64,000 nt of DNA, taken from NCBI RefSeq assembly GCF_005116465.1, contig NZ_SWBM01000003.1, forward strand, positions 186,001 to 250,000, in the 5' to 3' direction. Shown here piece by piece: positions 41,923-49,952 of this stretch (position 1 is the first letter of the stretch; every line of letters starts with the position of its first letter). The notes under the pieces were generated by a model that was not told the origin of the DNA, ran no database searches, and saw only the letters and a program-made list of their open reading frames with translations. This stretch comes from Robertmurraya kyonggiensis (GTDB lineage Bacteria > Bacillota > Bacilli > Bacillales > Cytobacillaceae). Made by a program: the position numbers and the translations under genes.

Positions 41923-42522
41923 ATGCCAAAAATTGTTGATCATGATGAAAAGCGCAAACAAATTGCTGAGGCTGCATGGAATATTATTAGGAAAGAAGGG
42001 GTTGAGAAAGCGTCTATACGAAGAGTTGCAGCTGAGGCAGGGATGTCTTCTGGTGCGTTAAGACATTATTTTTCAACTCAAGATGAAATGTTATTATTTA
42101 TTATGAATTACTACTTAGAAGAAGGGAAAAAACGTTCTCAAAATAAAGAATGGTCAGAAAACCCAGTGCAGGCAGTAGAAGAAGTTTTATTAGAGCTAGT
42201 ACCAATAGATGAAGAAAAGAAAATTGAAACGAGTGTTTGGTGGATTCTTGCATTACGTTCACTTACAAGTGATACAATAAAGGACAAAAAAGATGAAATG
42301 ACGGACGGTACATATGAATTAGCAAATTCAATGATTGAAATCTTAGCTCTAAAAGGCGTATTATCAGATTCAATGAATGCAGAATTAGAAAAGAGTAGGT
42401 TAACGGCATTAATAGAGGGATTGTCGATTCATGCTTTATTAAGACCTGATGTATACTCTCCAGAAAAGGTGAAGGAAGTTATTCGTTATCATTTAGAGAC
42501 ACTCTGCAATAAAATCAATTAA
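41923..42522 (+). CDS. TetR family transcriptional regulator (GAP gene neighbour)
   Basis: The protein is 199 residues if the ATG at 41923 is used (AAAGGAAG site); a GTG at 41911 overlaps that site. The helix-turn-helix is clear: GVEKASIRRVAAEAGMSSGA then LRHYFSTQDEMLLFIMNYYL. The ligand-binding domain spans about 60-199 (PVQAVEEVLLELVPIDEEKK, SRLTALIEGLSIHALLRPDV). It is the likely repressor of the divergent GAP-family gene through the operators at 41860-41900. It reads towards the transposon inserted 71 bases after its stop. Confidence 0.88.
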   Translation: MPKIVDHDEKRKQIAEAAWNIIRKEGVEKASIRRVAAEAGMSSGALRHYFSTQDEMLLFIMNYYLEEGKKRSQNKEWSENPVQAVEEVLLELVPIDEEKKIETSVWWILALRSLTSDTIKDKKDEMTDGTYELANSMIEILALKGVLSDSMNAELEKSRLTALIEGLSIHALLRPDVYSPEKVKEVIRYHLETLCNKIN

Positions 42523-42593
42523 GCTAATCGGTCGATGTATCAATTATTGTCCCATTTGTTTTTAATAGATTTAGTCTTACCCCTTGATTTATT

Positions 42594-42601
42594 ATTAACT
42601 T
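42594..42601. repeat. target-site duplication, left copy
   Basis: ATTAACTT immediately precedes the transposon's left inverted repeat. An identical octamer follows the right inverted repeat at 45498-45505. IS1595-family insertions make 8-bp duplications. Confidence 0.92.
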
Positions 42602-42624
42602 GGCTCTGTTAAATTTAATTGTTG
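42602..42624 (+). repeat. left terminal inverted repeat of the IS1595-family element
   Basis: It begins GGCTCTGTTAAATTTAATTG; the first 12 bases are identical to the right end, and six of the next eleven match. Confidence 0.9.
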
Positions 42625-42641
42625 TTTTTTAAATAAATAAT

Positions 42642-42676
42642 TGGGGGAACTTGATTTATTGTGGTTCCCCCATTTT
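42642..42676 (+). terminator. terminator just inside the transposon's left end
   Basis: TGGGGGAAC pairs perfectly with GTTCCCCCA across a 13-base loop, followed by TTTT on the plus strand. It would stop transcripts entering the element from the upstream TetR gene. Confidence 0.75.
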
Positions 42677-42824
42677 AGGTATAGTAAGAGAAATATGTAT
42701 TTACAACAATAAGGAATATACACAATTTTATGCAAGATAGCGAAAATACCCATCAAGTACAAATACAGTTGCATCAACAATTTGAGCCATCTGTATAAAA
42801 TACGGTATAAACAATGTTCACAAG

Positions 42825-42866
42825 AAAAGGCACGAAACGATGTTAAATCAACGTTCGTGCCTTTTT
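42825..42866. terminator. bidirectional hairpin before the passenger operon
   Basis: AAAAGGCACGAA pairs with TTCGTGCCTTTT around an 18-base loop (42837-42853), with T-runs on both sides. It isolates the TetR-SMR operon from outside transcription. The stretch 42523-42924 otherwise holds the transposon end and no gene that I can support. Confidence 0.8.
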
Positions 42867-42925
42867 AAACTGTCCCTAAACTTTGATTTGGGAACGTTAT
42901 TTTGAATACGGATGATTTAAAAGGC

Positions 42926-42954
42926 TTGAAAAAAGACCGTCCAGACGGTATTAT
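42926..42954 (+). promoter_or_regulatory. TetR/SMR operon promoter with spacer operator
   Basis: TTGAAA (42926-42931) and TATTAT (42949-42954) are spaced by 17 bases. The palindrome ACCGTCCAGACGGT (42936-42949) fills the spacer and touches the -10 box, so a bound repressor would block RNA polymerase. The adjacent TetR gene is the evident regulator. Confidence 0.88.
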
Positions 42955-42978
42955 AGAGATTGGAGAAGGAGGTTTTGT

Positions 42979-43509
42979 ATGAGTCAAAAAGCAAAAGAAA
43001 AACGCGAAACACTAATAAATAGTGCAATTCAATTATTGCAAGAAGAAGGTGTAAATGCTCTAACACTTGATGCTGTTGCAAAAAAAGCGAACACAAGTAA
43101 GGGTGGGCTACTGTATCATTTTCCAAATAAACAAGCATTGATTGAAGGCATAGTGCAAGATATTTACGAAAAGTTTTCGGAGGAATTCTTTATTCTAGTT
43201 GAAAAAGAAACAAGAAATCGTTATACAAAAGCATTCATTGAGTTATGCTTCAATGATTTAAGTAAACACAGCGACTTATATGTTGGTTCGATGGAGGTAC
43301 CATTTTTAGAAAATAAACAGGTGCAGGACATTTACCAAAACATCCTAGAACATTTGAAAAAAGATGAATTAGATGAGACAACAATCAATTTAATTCGTCT
43401 AACAATCGATGGTGTTTATTACAACAAATTTTCAACAATCGCACCCTTAACAGCGGTCGAAATGGATGAAATCAAGCAAAAATTATACCGTTTAGCAGAA
43501 GGAGAATAA
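42979..43509 (+). CDS. TetR family repressor of the SMR operon
   Basis: The 176-residue repressor has a helix-turn-helix (GVNALTLDAVAKKANTSKGG then LLYHFPNKQALIEGIVQDIY) and a C-terminal TetR_C_8-like ligand domain (FNDLSKHSDLYVGSMEVPFL). It starts at an ATG with AGAAGGAGG and ends four bases before the first SMR gene. It probably senses the exported cation and controls its own promoter at 42926-42954. Confidence 0.92.
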   Translation: MSQKAKEKRETLINSAIQLLQEEGVNALTLDAVAKKANTSKGGLLYHFPNKQALIEGIVQDIYEKFSEEFFILVEKETRNRYTKAFIELCFNDLSKHSDLYVGSMEVPFLENKQVQDIYQNILEHLKKDELDETTINLIRLTIDGVYYNKFSTIAPLTAVEMDEIKQKLYRLAEGE

Positions 43510-43513
43510 GGAA

Positions 43514-43828
43514 ATGACATATGTTTTATTAGGTATTGCAATTCTTTTTGAAGCCTTTGGAAGTGCGATGTTAAAAGTGACAAGTATGACAAAGAACTAT
43601 GGTCCATACATTGGTGTTGCAGTTGGCTATGCAGCAGCGTTTTATTTTCTATCTTTAACTTTAAAAGAACTTGAGATTGGTGTAGCATATGCCATTTGGT
43701 CAGGGGTCGGTACAACTTTAGCTGCTACGATAGGTGTCGTCATATTTAAAGAAGGATTTGACAGAAAAAAACTAATTGGTATTGCAATCATCATTTTAGG
43801 TGTTGTACTGCTAAATTTAAGTAAGTAA
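43514..43828 (+). CDS. SMR family multidrug efflux subunit
   Basis: This 104-residue protein has four membrane helices. The first (YVLLGIAILFEAFGSAMLKV) contains the essential Glu13 that binds protons and cationic drugs, and SGVGTTLAATIGVVIFKE in helices 3-4 is a family signature. It resembles the EbrA/EbrB and QacE group that exports quaternary ammonium and dye cations. In EbrAB-type pairs the two subunits form an asymmetric dimer, but here the partner gene is interrupted, so this protein may act alone or not at all. Confidence 0.92.
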   Translation: MTYVLLGIAILFEAFGSAMLKVTSMTKNYGPYIGVAVGYAAAFYFLSLTLKELEIGVAYAIWSGVGTTLAATIGVVIFKEGFDRKKLIGIAIIILGVVLLNLSK

Positions 43829-43840
43829 GGGGTTGTATTC

Positions 43841-44185
43841 GTGGCAAAATATATATATTTAGTATGAGCGATTGTTACAGAGGTATTTGGCACAACAATG
43901 ATGAAATATTCAGAAGGATTTACAGTCTTATTACCATCAATAGGCTCAGTTGCTGGTTATTTATTATCATTCACATTTTTAGGGTTAACCTTACGAGGAA
44001 TGTCGCTAAGCGTTGCTTACTCGGTGTGGGCGGGTGTAGGTACAGCTCTTACAGCCTTTGTTGGATTCCTTATTTGGGATGAACCATTAGGATTGTTAAA
44101 GGTGTCTGCGATTCTACTAATTATCGTGGGCGTTGTGATTTTAAACTTTTCAAATCAAGAGGAACCAGTTGTAAAATCAAGTTAA
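43841..44185 (+). pseudogene. second SMR subunit interrupted by in-frame TGA
   Basis: From the GTG at 43841 the frame reads AKYIYLV, then TGA at 43865-43867, then AIVTEVFGTTMMKYSEGFTV and onward through four SMR helices to the stop at 44185. The only defect seen is this codon, probably TGG or a Leu/Ala codon in relatives. Restart at the ATG at 43898 would lose the essential glutamate of TEVFGTTMMK. Loss of function by one base change is the simplest reading, with suppression or UGA recoding possible. Confidence 0.8.
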
Positions 44186-44191
44186 ATAAAA

Positions 44192-44244
44192 ATCACAGTA
44201 GCACTCTACCTTTTGAAATTGAGAGCTATTGTGATATTTTTTTC
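44192..44244 (+). terminator. terminator of the TetR-SMR operon
   Basis: ATCACAGTAGCACTC pairs with GAGAGCTATTGTGAT (two mismatches), followed by ATTTTTTTC on the plus strand. Confidence 0.85.
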
Positions 44245-44378
44245 TCGATGCATTACTAAAACACCTTCAAAAATATTCCCAAAGTGTCGTTTGTAAACTT
44301 TATTGTTTAACGTTGTAAATCCGCAAAAATTTGCCAGAACTCTATTTTGATTTAGTCACCCTAACAGTCAAATAAGCA

Positions 44379-45407
44379 TTACATATTGAATTTCGATAGC
44401 CTTAAACTTCGATAGGTTTCTGTCATTTCAAAAACAAAGGATGTCAAAAGTAATTCTTTGATATTGTGTTTTGTACTTTCATTGCTATGACTATCTACTA
44501 ATAAAAACCAAGCAAGGTAATTATCAAGGTATTTAGAAGCAACACCTTTAAAACGATGTATCCAATGTTTTAAACGTGAATGGAGTCCATTTACATTTTG
44601 GATATGGTATAAGCCTTTAATAACGTGTTTTCCATCGTCAGACTTAATGCGATAATGTTCTATCCCTCTTTCATCTGCATAGGTTTTATAGGCTCTCCAA
44701 GCGTCTGTTACAAGTACATTATTAGGTGTTAGTTTAGACCCAATCATACCATCAACTTTGGTTTTAACAACACGCCCCATACAGGCTACCTTTGAAACTG
44801 TTGCTTTTGTTCGGTCTCTAGCAACTAGAACACAGACTTGTTCCTTACTAACTCCTCTTAGTGTTGATTTACCGCCTCGCTTACGTGGTTTACGTTCACT
44901 AATGCCACGTTGACCTTTTTGAGAATACAAAAAATAAGTCTCGTCCACTTCAACGATACCATCAAATTGTTCAAAACCCATTTGTTTAAGAGCTGATAAC
45001 AGCTTATGTCTCCAATAGAATAATGTAACCCAAGTAACGCCCACAATTTTTGCTGATTTACGCAAGGAATATCCTTTAAACATACATTCAACAAAAGTAA
45101 TCCATTCATTACCTTTTCGAGTGCGATAAAGAATTGTATTTGTAGTATCCATAAACGTTTTACGACAAGCCTTACAGCGATATCGTTGGCGACCATTAAC
45201 TTTACCGAATCGATTAATGTGTTCTGAAGTGCAATGAGGGCATTCAAAACCTTCTTTATAACGTACTTCCCGCATTTCATCGATTAAGCGACCATCAACA
45301 GTTAAAGAAGGTTCAACATAGTGTTTTACCCATTGAAACACTCGTTCTTTATCTGTATGCGATAATTTATCGATATGTTTTAATAAATTGCTAAACGCTT
45401 TACTCAT
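44379..45407 (-). CDS. IS1595-family (ISXO2-type) transposase
   Basis: The protein is 342 residues from the ATG at 45407, eight bases after GGAGGG; 21 further codons upstream lie in the promoter and are not used. The N-terminal zinc ribbon (CPHCTSEHINRFGKVNGRQR, YRCKACRKTFMDTTNTILYR) and the DDE-type ISXO2 domain (GIVEVDETYFLYSQKGQRGI; VLVTDAWRAYKTYADERGIE; and NGLHSRLKHWIHRFKGVASK, carrying the N-type third acidic region) are intact. It moves the element bounded by the 42602 and 45497 inverted repeats. Confidence 0.93.
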   Translation of the reverse strand: MSKAFSNLLKHIDKLSHTDKERVFQWVKHYVEPSLTVDGRLIDEMREVRYKEGFECPHCTSEHINRFGKVNGRQRYRCKACRKTFMDTTNTILYRTRKGNEWITFVECMFKGYSLRKSAKIVGVTWVTLFYWRHKLLSALKQMGFEQFDGIVEVDETYFLYSQKGQRGISERKPRKRGGKSTLRGVSKEQVCVLVARDRTKATVSKVACMGRVVKTKVDGMIGSKLTPNNVLVTDAWRAYKTYADERGIEHYRIKSDDGKHVIKGLYHIQNVNGLHSRLKHWIHRFKGVASKYLDNYLAWFLLVDSHSNESTKHNIKELLLTSFVFEMTETYRSLRLSKFNM

Positions 45408-45422
45408 CCTTTGGACCCTCCA

Positions 45423-45470
45423 AATAAGAATGTTTGTTCTTATTATAACTACTTTTTTGAAGGTAATCAA
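45423..45470 (-). promoter_or_regulatory. transposase promoter with inverted repeat in the leader
   Basis: TTGATT (45470-45465), 17 bases and TATAAT (45447-45442) form a near-consensus promoter on the minus strand. The inverted repeat AATAAGAA-CAAACA-TTCTTATT at 45444-45423 overlaps the end of the -10 region and the start of the transcript, and could be an operator or a leader hairpin. Confidence 0.8.
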
Positions 45471-45474
45471 TTTT

Positions 45475-45505
45475 CAACATCAACCTTTAACAGAGCCATT
45501 AACTT
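45475..45505 (-). repeat. right terminal inverted repeat and target-site duplication
   Basis: The end reads GGCTCTGTTAAAGGTTGATG on the minus strand (45497 inward), and is followed on the plus strand by ATTAACTT (45498-45505), identical to the octamer at the left end. Confidence 0.9.
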
Positions 45506-45710
45506 TATAGAGAGAGGAGTCAAAATCGGTTCTTTCACTATATTTCTTCAAGATTCGAATTTTAACCCTTTATTCCACAAAAATGGAGCGTTTATTAAAC
45601 AAACAAGATAGCACGTACCGGTCATAAAATAAGTGCTATCCTGTTTTCATTATTTAAAAATTGAAGGTCTTTTAACCTCCTCCCACACGATTATCCGATT
45701 ACCAATTAAT
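45506..45710. other. remnant of the pre-transposon cargo next to the DNA polymerase gene
   Basis: These 205 bases continue the sequence that lay to the right of the TetR gene before the transposon arrived. They include a hairpin GATAGCAC...GTGCTATC (45606-45639) followed by CTGTTTTC, possibly the original terminator of that gene. I see no coding sequence. The right boundary of the cargo with the phage operon must lie here, but no repeat marks it. Confidence 0.5.
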
Positions 45711-47645
45711 TTAATCTTTTTGATAAAACTGACACTCATAGCCATCAGCACTGAGTAACAGACCATTCGCCCAGGTTGGTGTCCTTGCCATTTGCTCACA
45801 GACAGCAGAAATTGACATACCCATTTCCGCCTCGATGATAATTTCATCGTGTACATGGGCCACAATGGAACAATTCTTTAATGTCTGCATGGCATGACAC
45901 AAAATGTCACGACTGATTGCTTGAACAATATTCTCTACAAATTTGGGACCGTAGCTTTCGATTCTTTCCCATTTCTTTGTCCCGCCGATACCTTCATAAG
46001 TAACTGACTCACCACCAAATACGTTCTCTCCCATACGAGGTTTTACATAGGAAAGCCGCCTGCCGGAAGGAAGGACAATAAAGAGCATTCCACTTTGATA
46101 TATAAATTTAATACCGTGTGTTTCTGTAGGAGTTTTCTGCTTAACACAAGTTTTTACTGCTCGGTCAACATCCCACCACAGTTTTGTAATATTGGGATTG
46201 GATTGTCTCCAAGCCGTTACAAGAAGCTGAAGTTCCTCTTCTTCAATCCCCATCTCTAAAGCTCCCATTGATTTTAATGCCCCAACCGATCCGCCATAAC
46301 CGAGAGCAAGTTCGGCAATTTTCCCTTTCTGACGAAGATGGCCATTCACACCATGCTTCTCAACAGGTACATTAAACATCTGAGAGGCACTGGCACAGTA
46401 GATGTCACCGCCGTTTTGGAATACATCTATTCTCCATTTTTCACTTGCAAGCCAAGCAATGACGCGAGCCTCAATCGCTGAAAAATCTGCCACAATGAAC
46501 TTCATACCTTCTCGCGGTATAAAAGCAGTACGGATAAGTTCCGACAGTACCTCTGGGATTGAATCATAGAGTAAAGTAAGAGCATCAAAGTTTCCGCTTC
46601 GAACTAAAGCACGAGCCTGTTCCAAATCGGGCATATGGTTTTGGGGGAGATTTTGCAACTGAATCAGCCTGCCAGAGAATCTGCCGGTTCTGTTGGCTCC
46701 GTAAAACTGAAACATTCCTCTTGCACGACCGTCACTACATACCGCATTTTCCATTGCCGTGTATTTTTTCACCGATGATTTTGCAAGCTGCTGGCGAAGT
46801 TCCAAAACAGTGCCTAGTGGTTCAGGAGCCGTCTTTAACATCTCAGCAACCGCTTTTTTACCAAGGGTATCTGTTTCTAGCCCATTGTCGGCAAGCCAGT
46901 CTTTCATTTGTTGTACAGAGTTTGGATTCTCCAAATTAGTTATATCTTGCATCGTAGCCATTAGCTTTTCACGAGAATGTTCATCCATCTCTACAGCCTG
47001 TTTTACGAAAGTCATGTCAATGGCAATGCCACGATCATTGATTACCTGGTCGAGATGATATTCCTCCCAGATGTTCTCTGGTACTTGAAACTTGGATAAT
47101 TTCTGTTGTATTGACATCTCGGATTCCACATCGCGAATGTTATATACTTTAAACCGCTCCCATTTATCCATGTCGTGTTCTGGTAAATTACGAACTCGAC
47201 CACCATTAGATTTTGTAGGGGAGCAAGGTGTACAGAAATATTTGATGAGGTCTTTACCCTCTGTTAGCTTTTGTTTCTCCAAACCTAGAACTGCACCGAC
47301 TCCCTCCAAAGAAAGAGGAAGTCCCATATATGCCGACCATATCATGGAACATTTCCAGGATGCGGGGTCAAGATATTCAGTAAGGTTAAGCCATTTTGAT
47401 AGACACACACGCTCAAACATTGCATTGAAAGCCCACTTTGTAACGGAATCATCCATAAGTGCGTTTATAATTTCAGCTGGGATTTCCTCTCCGCAGGCAA
47501 GATCAACAACTTGTACTTCACCAGAATCTACCGAATAGCCAAATAGTAGAATTTCAAAATCATCACTCTCGGCATAACGGTAAACTCCAGACTTTTGAAG
47601 ATTGGCACTACTAAATGTTTCAATATCAATAGAAATAGAATTCAT
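45711..47645 (-). CDS. phage family A DNA polymerase
   Basis: The 644-residue polymerase has a 3'-5' exonuclease-like start (SISIDIETFSSANLQKSGVY, DxE) and polymerase motifs A (IVADFSAIEARVIAWLASEK), B/O-helix (RQKGKIAELALGYGGSVGAL) and C (SIVAHVHDEIIIEAEMGMSI). It replicates phage DNA. In relatives it is followed directly by the antirepressor and VapE genes, but here cargo lies after its stop. The ATG is preceded by AAGGGGCGG. Confidence 0.95.
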   Translation of the reverse strand: MNSISIDIETFSSANLQKSGVYRYAESDDFEILLFGYSVDSGEVQVVDLACGEEIPAEIINALMDDSVTKWAFNAMFERVCLSKWLNLTEYLDPASWKCSMIWSAYMGLPLSLEGVGAVLGLEKQKLTEGKDLIKYFCTPCSPTKSNGGRVRNLPEHDMDKWERFKVYNIRDVESEMSIQQKLSKFQVPENIWEEYHLDQVINDRGIAIDMTFVKQAVEMDEHSREKLMATMQDITNLENPNSVQQMKDWLADNGLETDTLGKKAVAEMLKTAPEPLGTVLELRQQLAKSSVKKYTAMENAVCSDGRARGMFQFYGANRTGRFSGRLIQLQNLPQNHMPDLEQARALVRSGNFDALTLLYDSIPEVLSELIRTAFIPREGMKFIVADFSAIEARVIAWLASEKWRIDVFQNGGDIYCASASQMFNVPVEKHGVNGHLRQKGKIAELALGYGGSVGALKSMGALEMGIEEEELQLLVTAWRQSNPNITKLWWDVDRAVKTCVKQKTPTETHGIKFIYQSGMLFIVLPSGRRLSYVKPRMGENVFGGESVTYEGIGGTKKWERIESYGPKFVENIVQAISRDILCHAMQTLKNCSIVAHVHDEIIIEAEMGMSISAVCEQMARTPTWANGLLLSADGYECQFYQKD

Positions 47646-47662
47646 GTATTACCGCCCCTTCC

Positions 47663-47711
47663 AATACAAACGAGGTGGCAGAAGAACAACCTCCACCACC
47701 TCGTTTGTATT
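47663..47711. terminator. 16-bp perfect hairpin between DUF2815 and DNA polymerase genes
   Basis: AATACAAACGAGGTGG pairs perfectly with CCACCTCGTTTGTATT around a 17-base loop. It fills the gap between two co-directional early genes. It lacks a long T-run beyond the stem, so it may be an attenuator or RNA processing site rather than a full terminator. Confidence 0.6.
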
Positions 47712-47717
47712 TATTCT

Positions 47718-48266
47718 TTATGCTAGAAAATCATCATCTTCAATAGTTGTGAAGTCATCAGCTGCATTGGTTCTTCCGCCTAAAGGCTCTCCATCTCTTA
47801 TCTTCTGGATGTTGCCAAGACCACATGCTACACCCTTATTGCCATTAGAGTTAAAAGCGTAGAAATTTAGGGATACTCTTGCATAACAACCGCTGTAAAC
47901 CTCGTTACGATCCAGGATAGGTCTAACCGCTTTATCTACTATTTGGGGTGGAGTCTTGCTGTTGGCATTTACAAAGTAATGTCCTTTGTAAGCCTCGTCA
48001 TCACGTTCTACGTCACCATCTCGAAGTGGCAGTTTAATAGCCGCCTTATTCGGCTTTTTACCACCAAACTTTGCAATGCCCTCTTCAATGGCTGCATCTA
48101 CTGCTGCATTGATAGCATTGATGGTTTCCTTATCTGTTTTGGGAATCAATACGGATACGCTGTACTTTTCCGCTCCGCCATTGATGGATACCGGCTCCCA
48201 GCCGTGAAAGTAGCTAAGACGTGTGTTGACGCTTGTAACAACCTTAGTTCTGTTTTGATTATTCAT
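47718..48266 (-). CDS. DUF2815 phage protein (probable ssDNA-binding recombination protein)
   Basis: The 182-residue protein shows the DUF2815 pattern: NQNRTKVVTSVNTRLSYFHG, SVLIPKTDKETINAINAAVD, KAAIKLPLRDGDVERDDEAY and YSGCYARVSLNFYAFNSNGN. It ends with an acidic tail (EDDDFLA), typical of single-stranded DNA-binding proteins that recruit partners through the C-terminus. It is encoded with the DUF2800 nuclease, with an eight-base overlap. Confidence 0.88.
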   Translation of the reverse strand: MNNQNRTKVVTSVNTRLSYFHGWEPVSINGGAEKYSVSVLIPKTDKETINAINAAVDAAIEEGIAKFGGKKPNKAAIKLPLRDGDVERDDEAYKGHYFVNANSKTPPQIVDKAVRPILDRNEVYSGCYARVSLNFYAFNSNGNKGVACGLGNIQKIRDGEPLGGRTNAADDFTTIEDDDFLA

Positions 48267-49407
48267 ATTCCAATTCCTCCGTTATTTCGTTAAATTCGTT
48301 TTTTACGTTTGATATATTCATAGCTGGCCGCTTATCCGAATTTGGAACCAGCATTGGCTTGCCCGGTGGTTTATGTATGAGACCACCGAGAATTTGCTCA
48401 AATTTCTTTTTACCCATCAGCTTCTGCATTTCCGTAAGGGTAATGAGACTCTGACGATAGATATCCTTATAGCCATTTGCCTTGGCTACTTCAGCCACAG
48501 CCTCTTCGTCTTTATATTTACGGATAGACCTGCCCTCGACTACCTTAAAACCGTGCCACTCTTTCCCGTGATTAACAGCAGCATCCGTGGCATAAGCAAT
48601 GATTTCATTTGCCCACTTTGTAAGGTCAGACAGTTTAGAAAGAACTTCTTCAATTTCGGAGTCCAGAAGTAGGGGTGGCAGTTTAAACTCCATCTGTGCT
48701 AATTTCAGCTTTTCTTCAGCCCTTGCACGGCATTTAACAGCCGCTCGGCAGAAAGTACACCACTCACCGGTCAGATATTCACCTTCACCGTCATAGGCCT
48801 TTTTCGCCTTTGGTTTCAGTTCATTTTCTGCCCAGTCCTTTAATTCCTTTACCGGGATTGTCCATGTGCTGACATTTTCCCTGCGGGGTTGGAAGATGGT
48901 CATGGAAACCTCCTCGATATCGTACAAGCTATCGTAGATTTCTAAAGCACCAAGGGCATACAATTTCATCTGCGGGTTTTCCACTGCATCTACTAACACT
49001 CCCATGCCATACTTAAAATCGATAATATGAAGCTTTTTATCGCCAATAATGATGCAATCACCAGTTCCGAACCCCTGGGGTACATAGCAAGAAAAATCAA
49101 GACGTTGTTCAATAAGTATTAACGGGTCCGTACAGCTTTGTTTCGCCAGTTCAAGCTGCTCCATTACAAATTCCACATAGGCATCGCTGTGTTCTTCCAT
49201 TTCATCAGAGTTATACACCGAGACTGGCCGTTTACTTCTCATGTGAAGTGCTTTTTTAAGTTTATGTTCACAGAGAGCATGAGCGGCGGTACCTTCAGCG
49301 GCTGCATTGGATTCACTATTTTCAAATTCCAGTTCCAATCTTGCAGAAGGAAGGCAATTAAGCCACCTATGGGACCCCGATGCGGAAAGTACTGCGTGAT
49401 CACTCAT
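48259..49407 (-). CDS. DUF2800 phage RecB/Cas4-like nuclease
   Basis: The 382-residue protein begins HAVLSASGSHRWLNCLPSAR and EGTAAHALCEHKLKKAL, then has the PD-(D/E)xK core (FGTGDCIIIGDKKLHIIDFK near 125-145) and a later Cys cluster (WCTFCRAAVKCRARAEEKLK) that could bind an iron-sulfur cluster or zinc, as in Cas4/AddB-type enzymes. It probably prepares DNA ends for recombination with DUF2815. Confidence 0.9.
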   Translation of the reverse strand: MSDHAVLSASGSHRWLNCLPSARLELEFENSESNAAAEGTAAHALCEHKLKKALHMRSKRPVSVYNSDEMEEHSDAYVEFVMEQLELAKQSCTDPLILIEQRLDFSCYVPQGFGTGDCIIIGDKKLHIIDFKYGMGVLVDAVENPQMKLYALGALEIYDSLYDIEEVSMTIFQPRRENVSTWTIPVKELKDWAENELKPKAKKAYDGEGEYLTGEWCTFCRAAVKCRARAEEKLKLAQMEFKLPPLLLDSEIEEVLSKLSDLTKWANEIIAYATDAAVNHGKEWHGFKVVEGRSIRKYKDEEAVAEVAKANGYKDIYRQSLITLTEMQKLMGKKKFEQILGGLIHKPPGKPMLVPNSDKRPAMNISNVKNEFNEITEELEYE

Positions 49408-49723
49408 TACCTAGTACCTCCTCATCTTTCAACATATCTGCATAATGTTTCGGGTCAACTTCGCTTAATTTAGAGCCACCGTATTTTTGGATGATTTCTC
49501 TCACTTGGTCAGTAAGACCAGCTTGACTCTTCTCAGCGAGTTTTGCTCTGACTTCCTCTAGAGTGATTTCCTTTTTCTTTGGTTCTGGCTCTTTTACAGT
49601 TGTGGTCGGTTCTTTTGCTTCGACAGGCTCACTACCCGCCATTGCATCAGCAACCGCTTGTATGCTGTCTGCCAAAGAGCGCATATCAGAAACCACATCA
49701 AGAAGTAGTTTGATTTTGCTCAT
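49400..49723 (-). CDS. small acidic/basic phage protein of unknown function
   Basis: This 107-residue protein has an N-terminal helix (SKIKLLLDVVSDMRSLADSI), a Pro/Glu/Thr/Lys-rich linker (about 35-55) and a C-terminal helical part (LAEKSQAGLTDQVREIIQKY, GGSKLSEVDPKHYADMLKDE). The C-terminal piece looks like the short DNA-binding tail of rRNA-biogenesis or phage recombination proteins. It is a regular member of this early operon and overlaps DUF2800 by eight bases. Confidence 0.75.
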   Translation of the reverse strand: MSKIKLLLDVVSDMRSLADSIQAVADAMAGSEPVEAKEPTTTVKEPEPKKKEITLEEVRAKLAEKSQAGLTDQVREIIQKYGGSKLSEVDPKHYADMLKDEEVLGNE

Positions 49724-49916
49724 GGTTTAATCCCCCCTCCTTAATCTCACTGATGGCGAGTTCCTGTACGGTGTCACCCGGAACAAGAATAGTCAGCTTC
49801 TGCTTATCACCAAGTAAGAAACGAAGGAAGCGCTCCCTTATGGTGACATTACGGCAAGTTACAATCCCGCCAGACTGTGGAGTTTTTGAAACACTGATTT
49901 TCAAGTTGTGTTTCAT
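49698..49916 (-). CDS. small phage protein of unknown function
   Basis: The protein is 72 residues from the ATG at 49916 (AGAGGTGA site). It reads KHNLKISVSKTPQSGGIVTC, RNVTIRERFLRFLLGDKQKL and TILVPGDTVQELAISEI, a compact beta-rich protein that I have seen repeatedly in early operons of Firmicute phages. It overlaps the next gene by 26 bases. No function is evident. Confidence 0.75.
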   Translation of the reverse strand: MKHNLKISVSKTPQSGGIVTCRNVTIRERFLRFLLGDKQKLTILVPGDTVQELAISEIKEGGLNHEQNQTTS

Positions 49917-49952
49917 GTTCTTCACCTCTTTCCGAGAGCGTTTATGTACTGC

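Larger units (their letters stand above)
42602..45497 (-). mobile_element. complete IS1595-family transposon with SMR efflux passenger genes
   Basis: The 2896-bp element is bounded by inverted repeats that begin GGCTCTGTTAAA at both ends (18 of 23 bases match: 42602-42624 and 45475-45497) and by an exact 8-bp duplication ATTAACTT. It encodes, from left to right, a TetR regulator, an SMR protein, a second SMR gene broken by an in-frame TGA, and on the opposite strand an ISXO2-type transposase. Most IS1595 elements are about 1 kb; some carry passengers. The element is structurally intact, with its own promoters and terminators. Confidence 0.93.
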
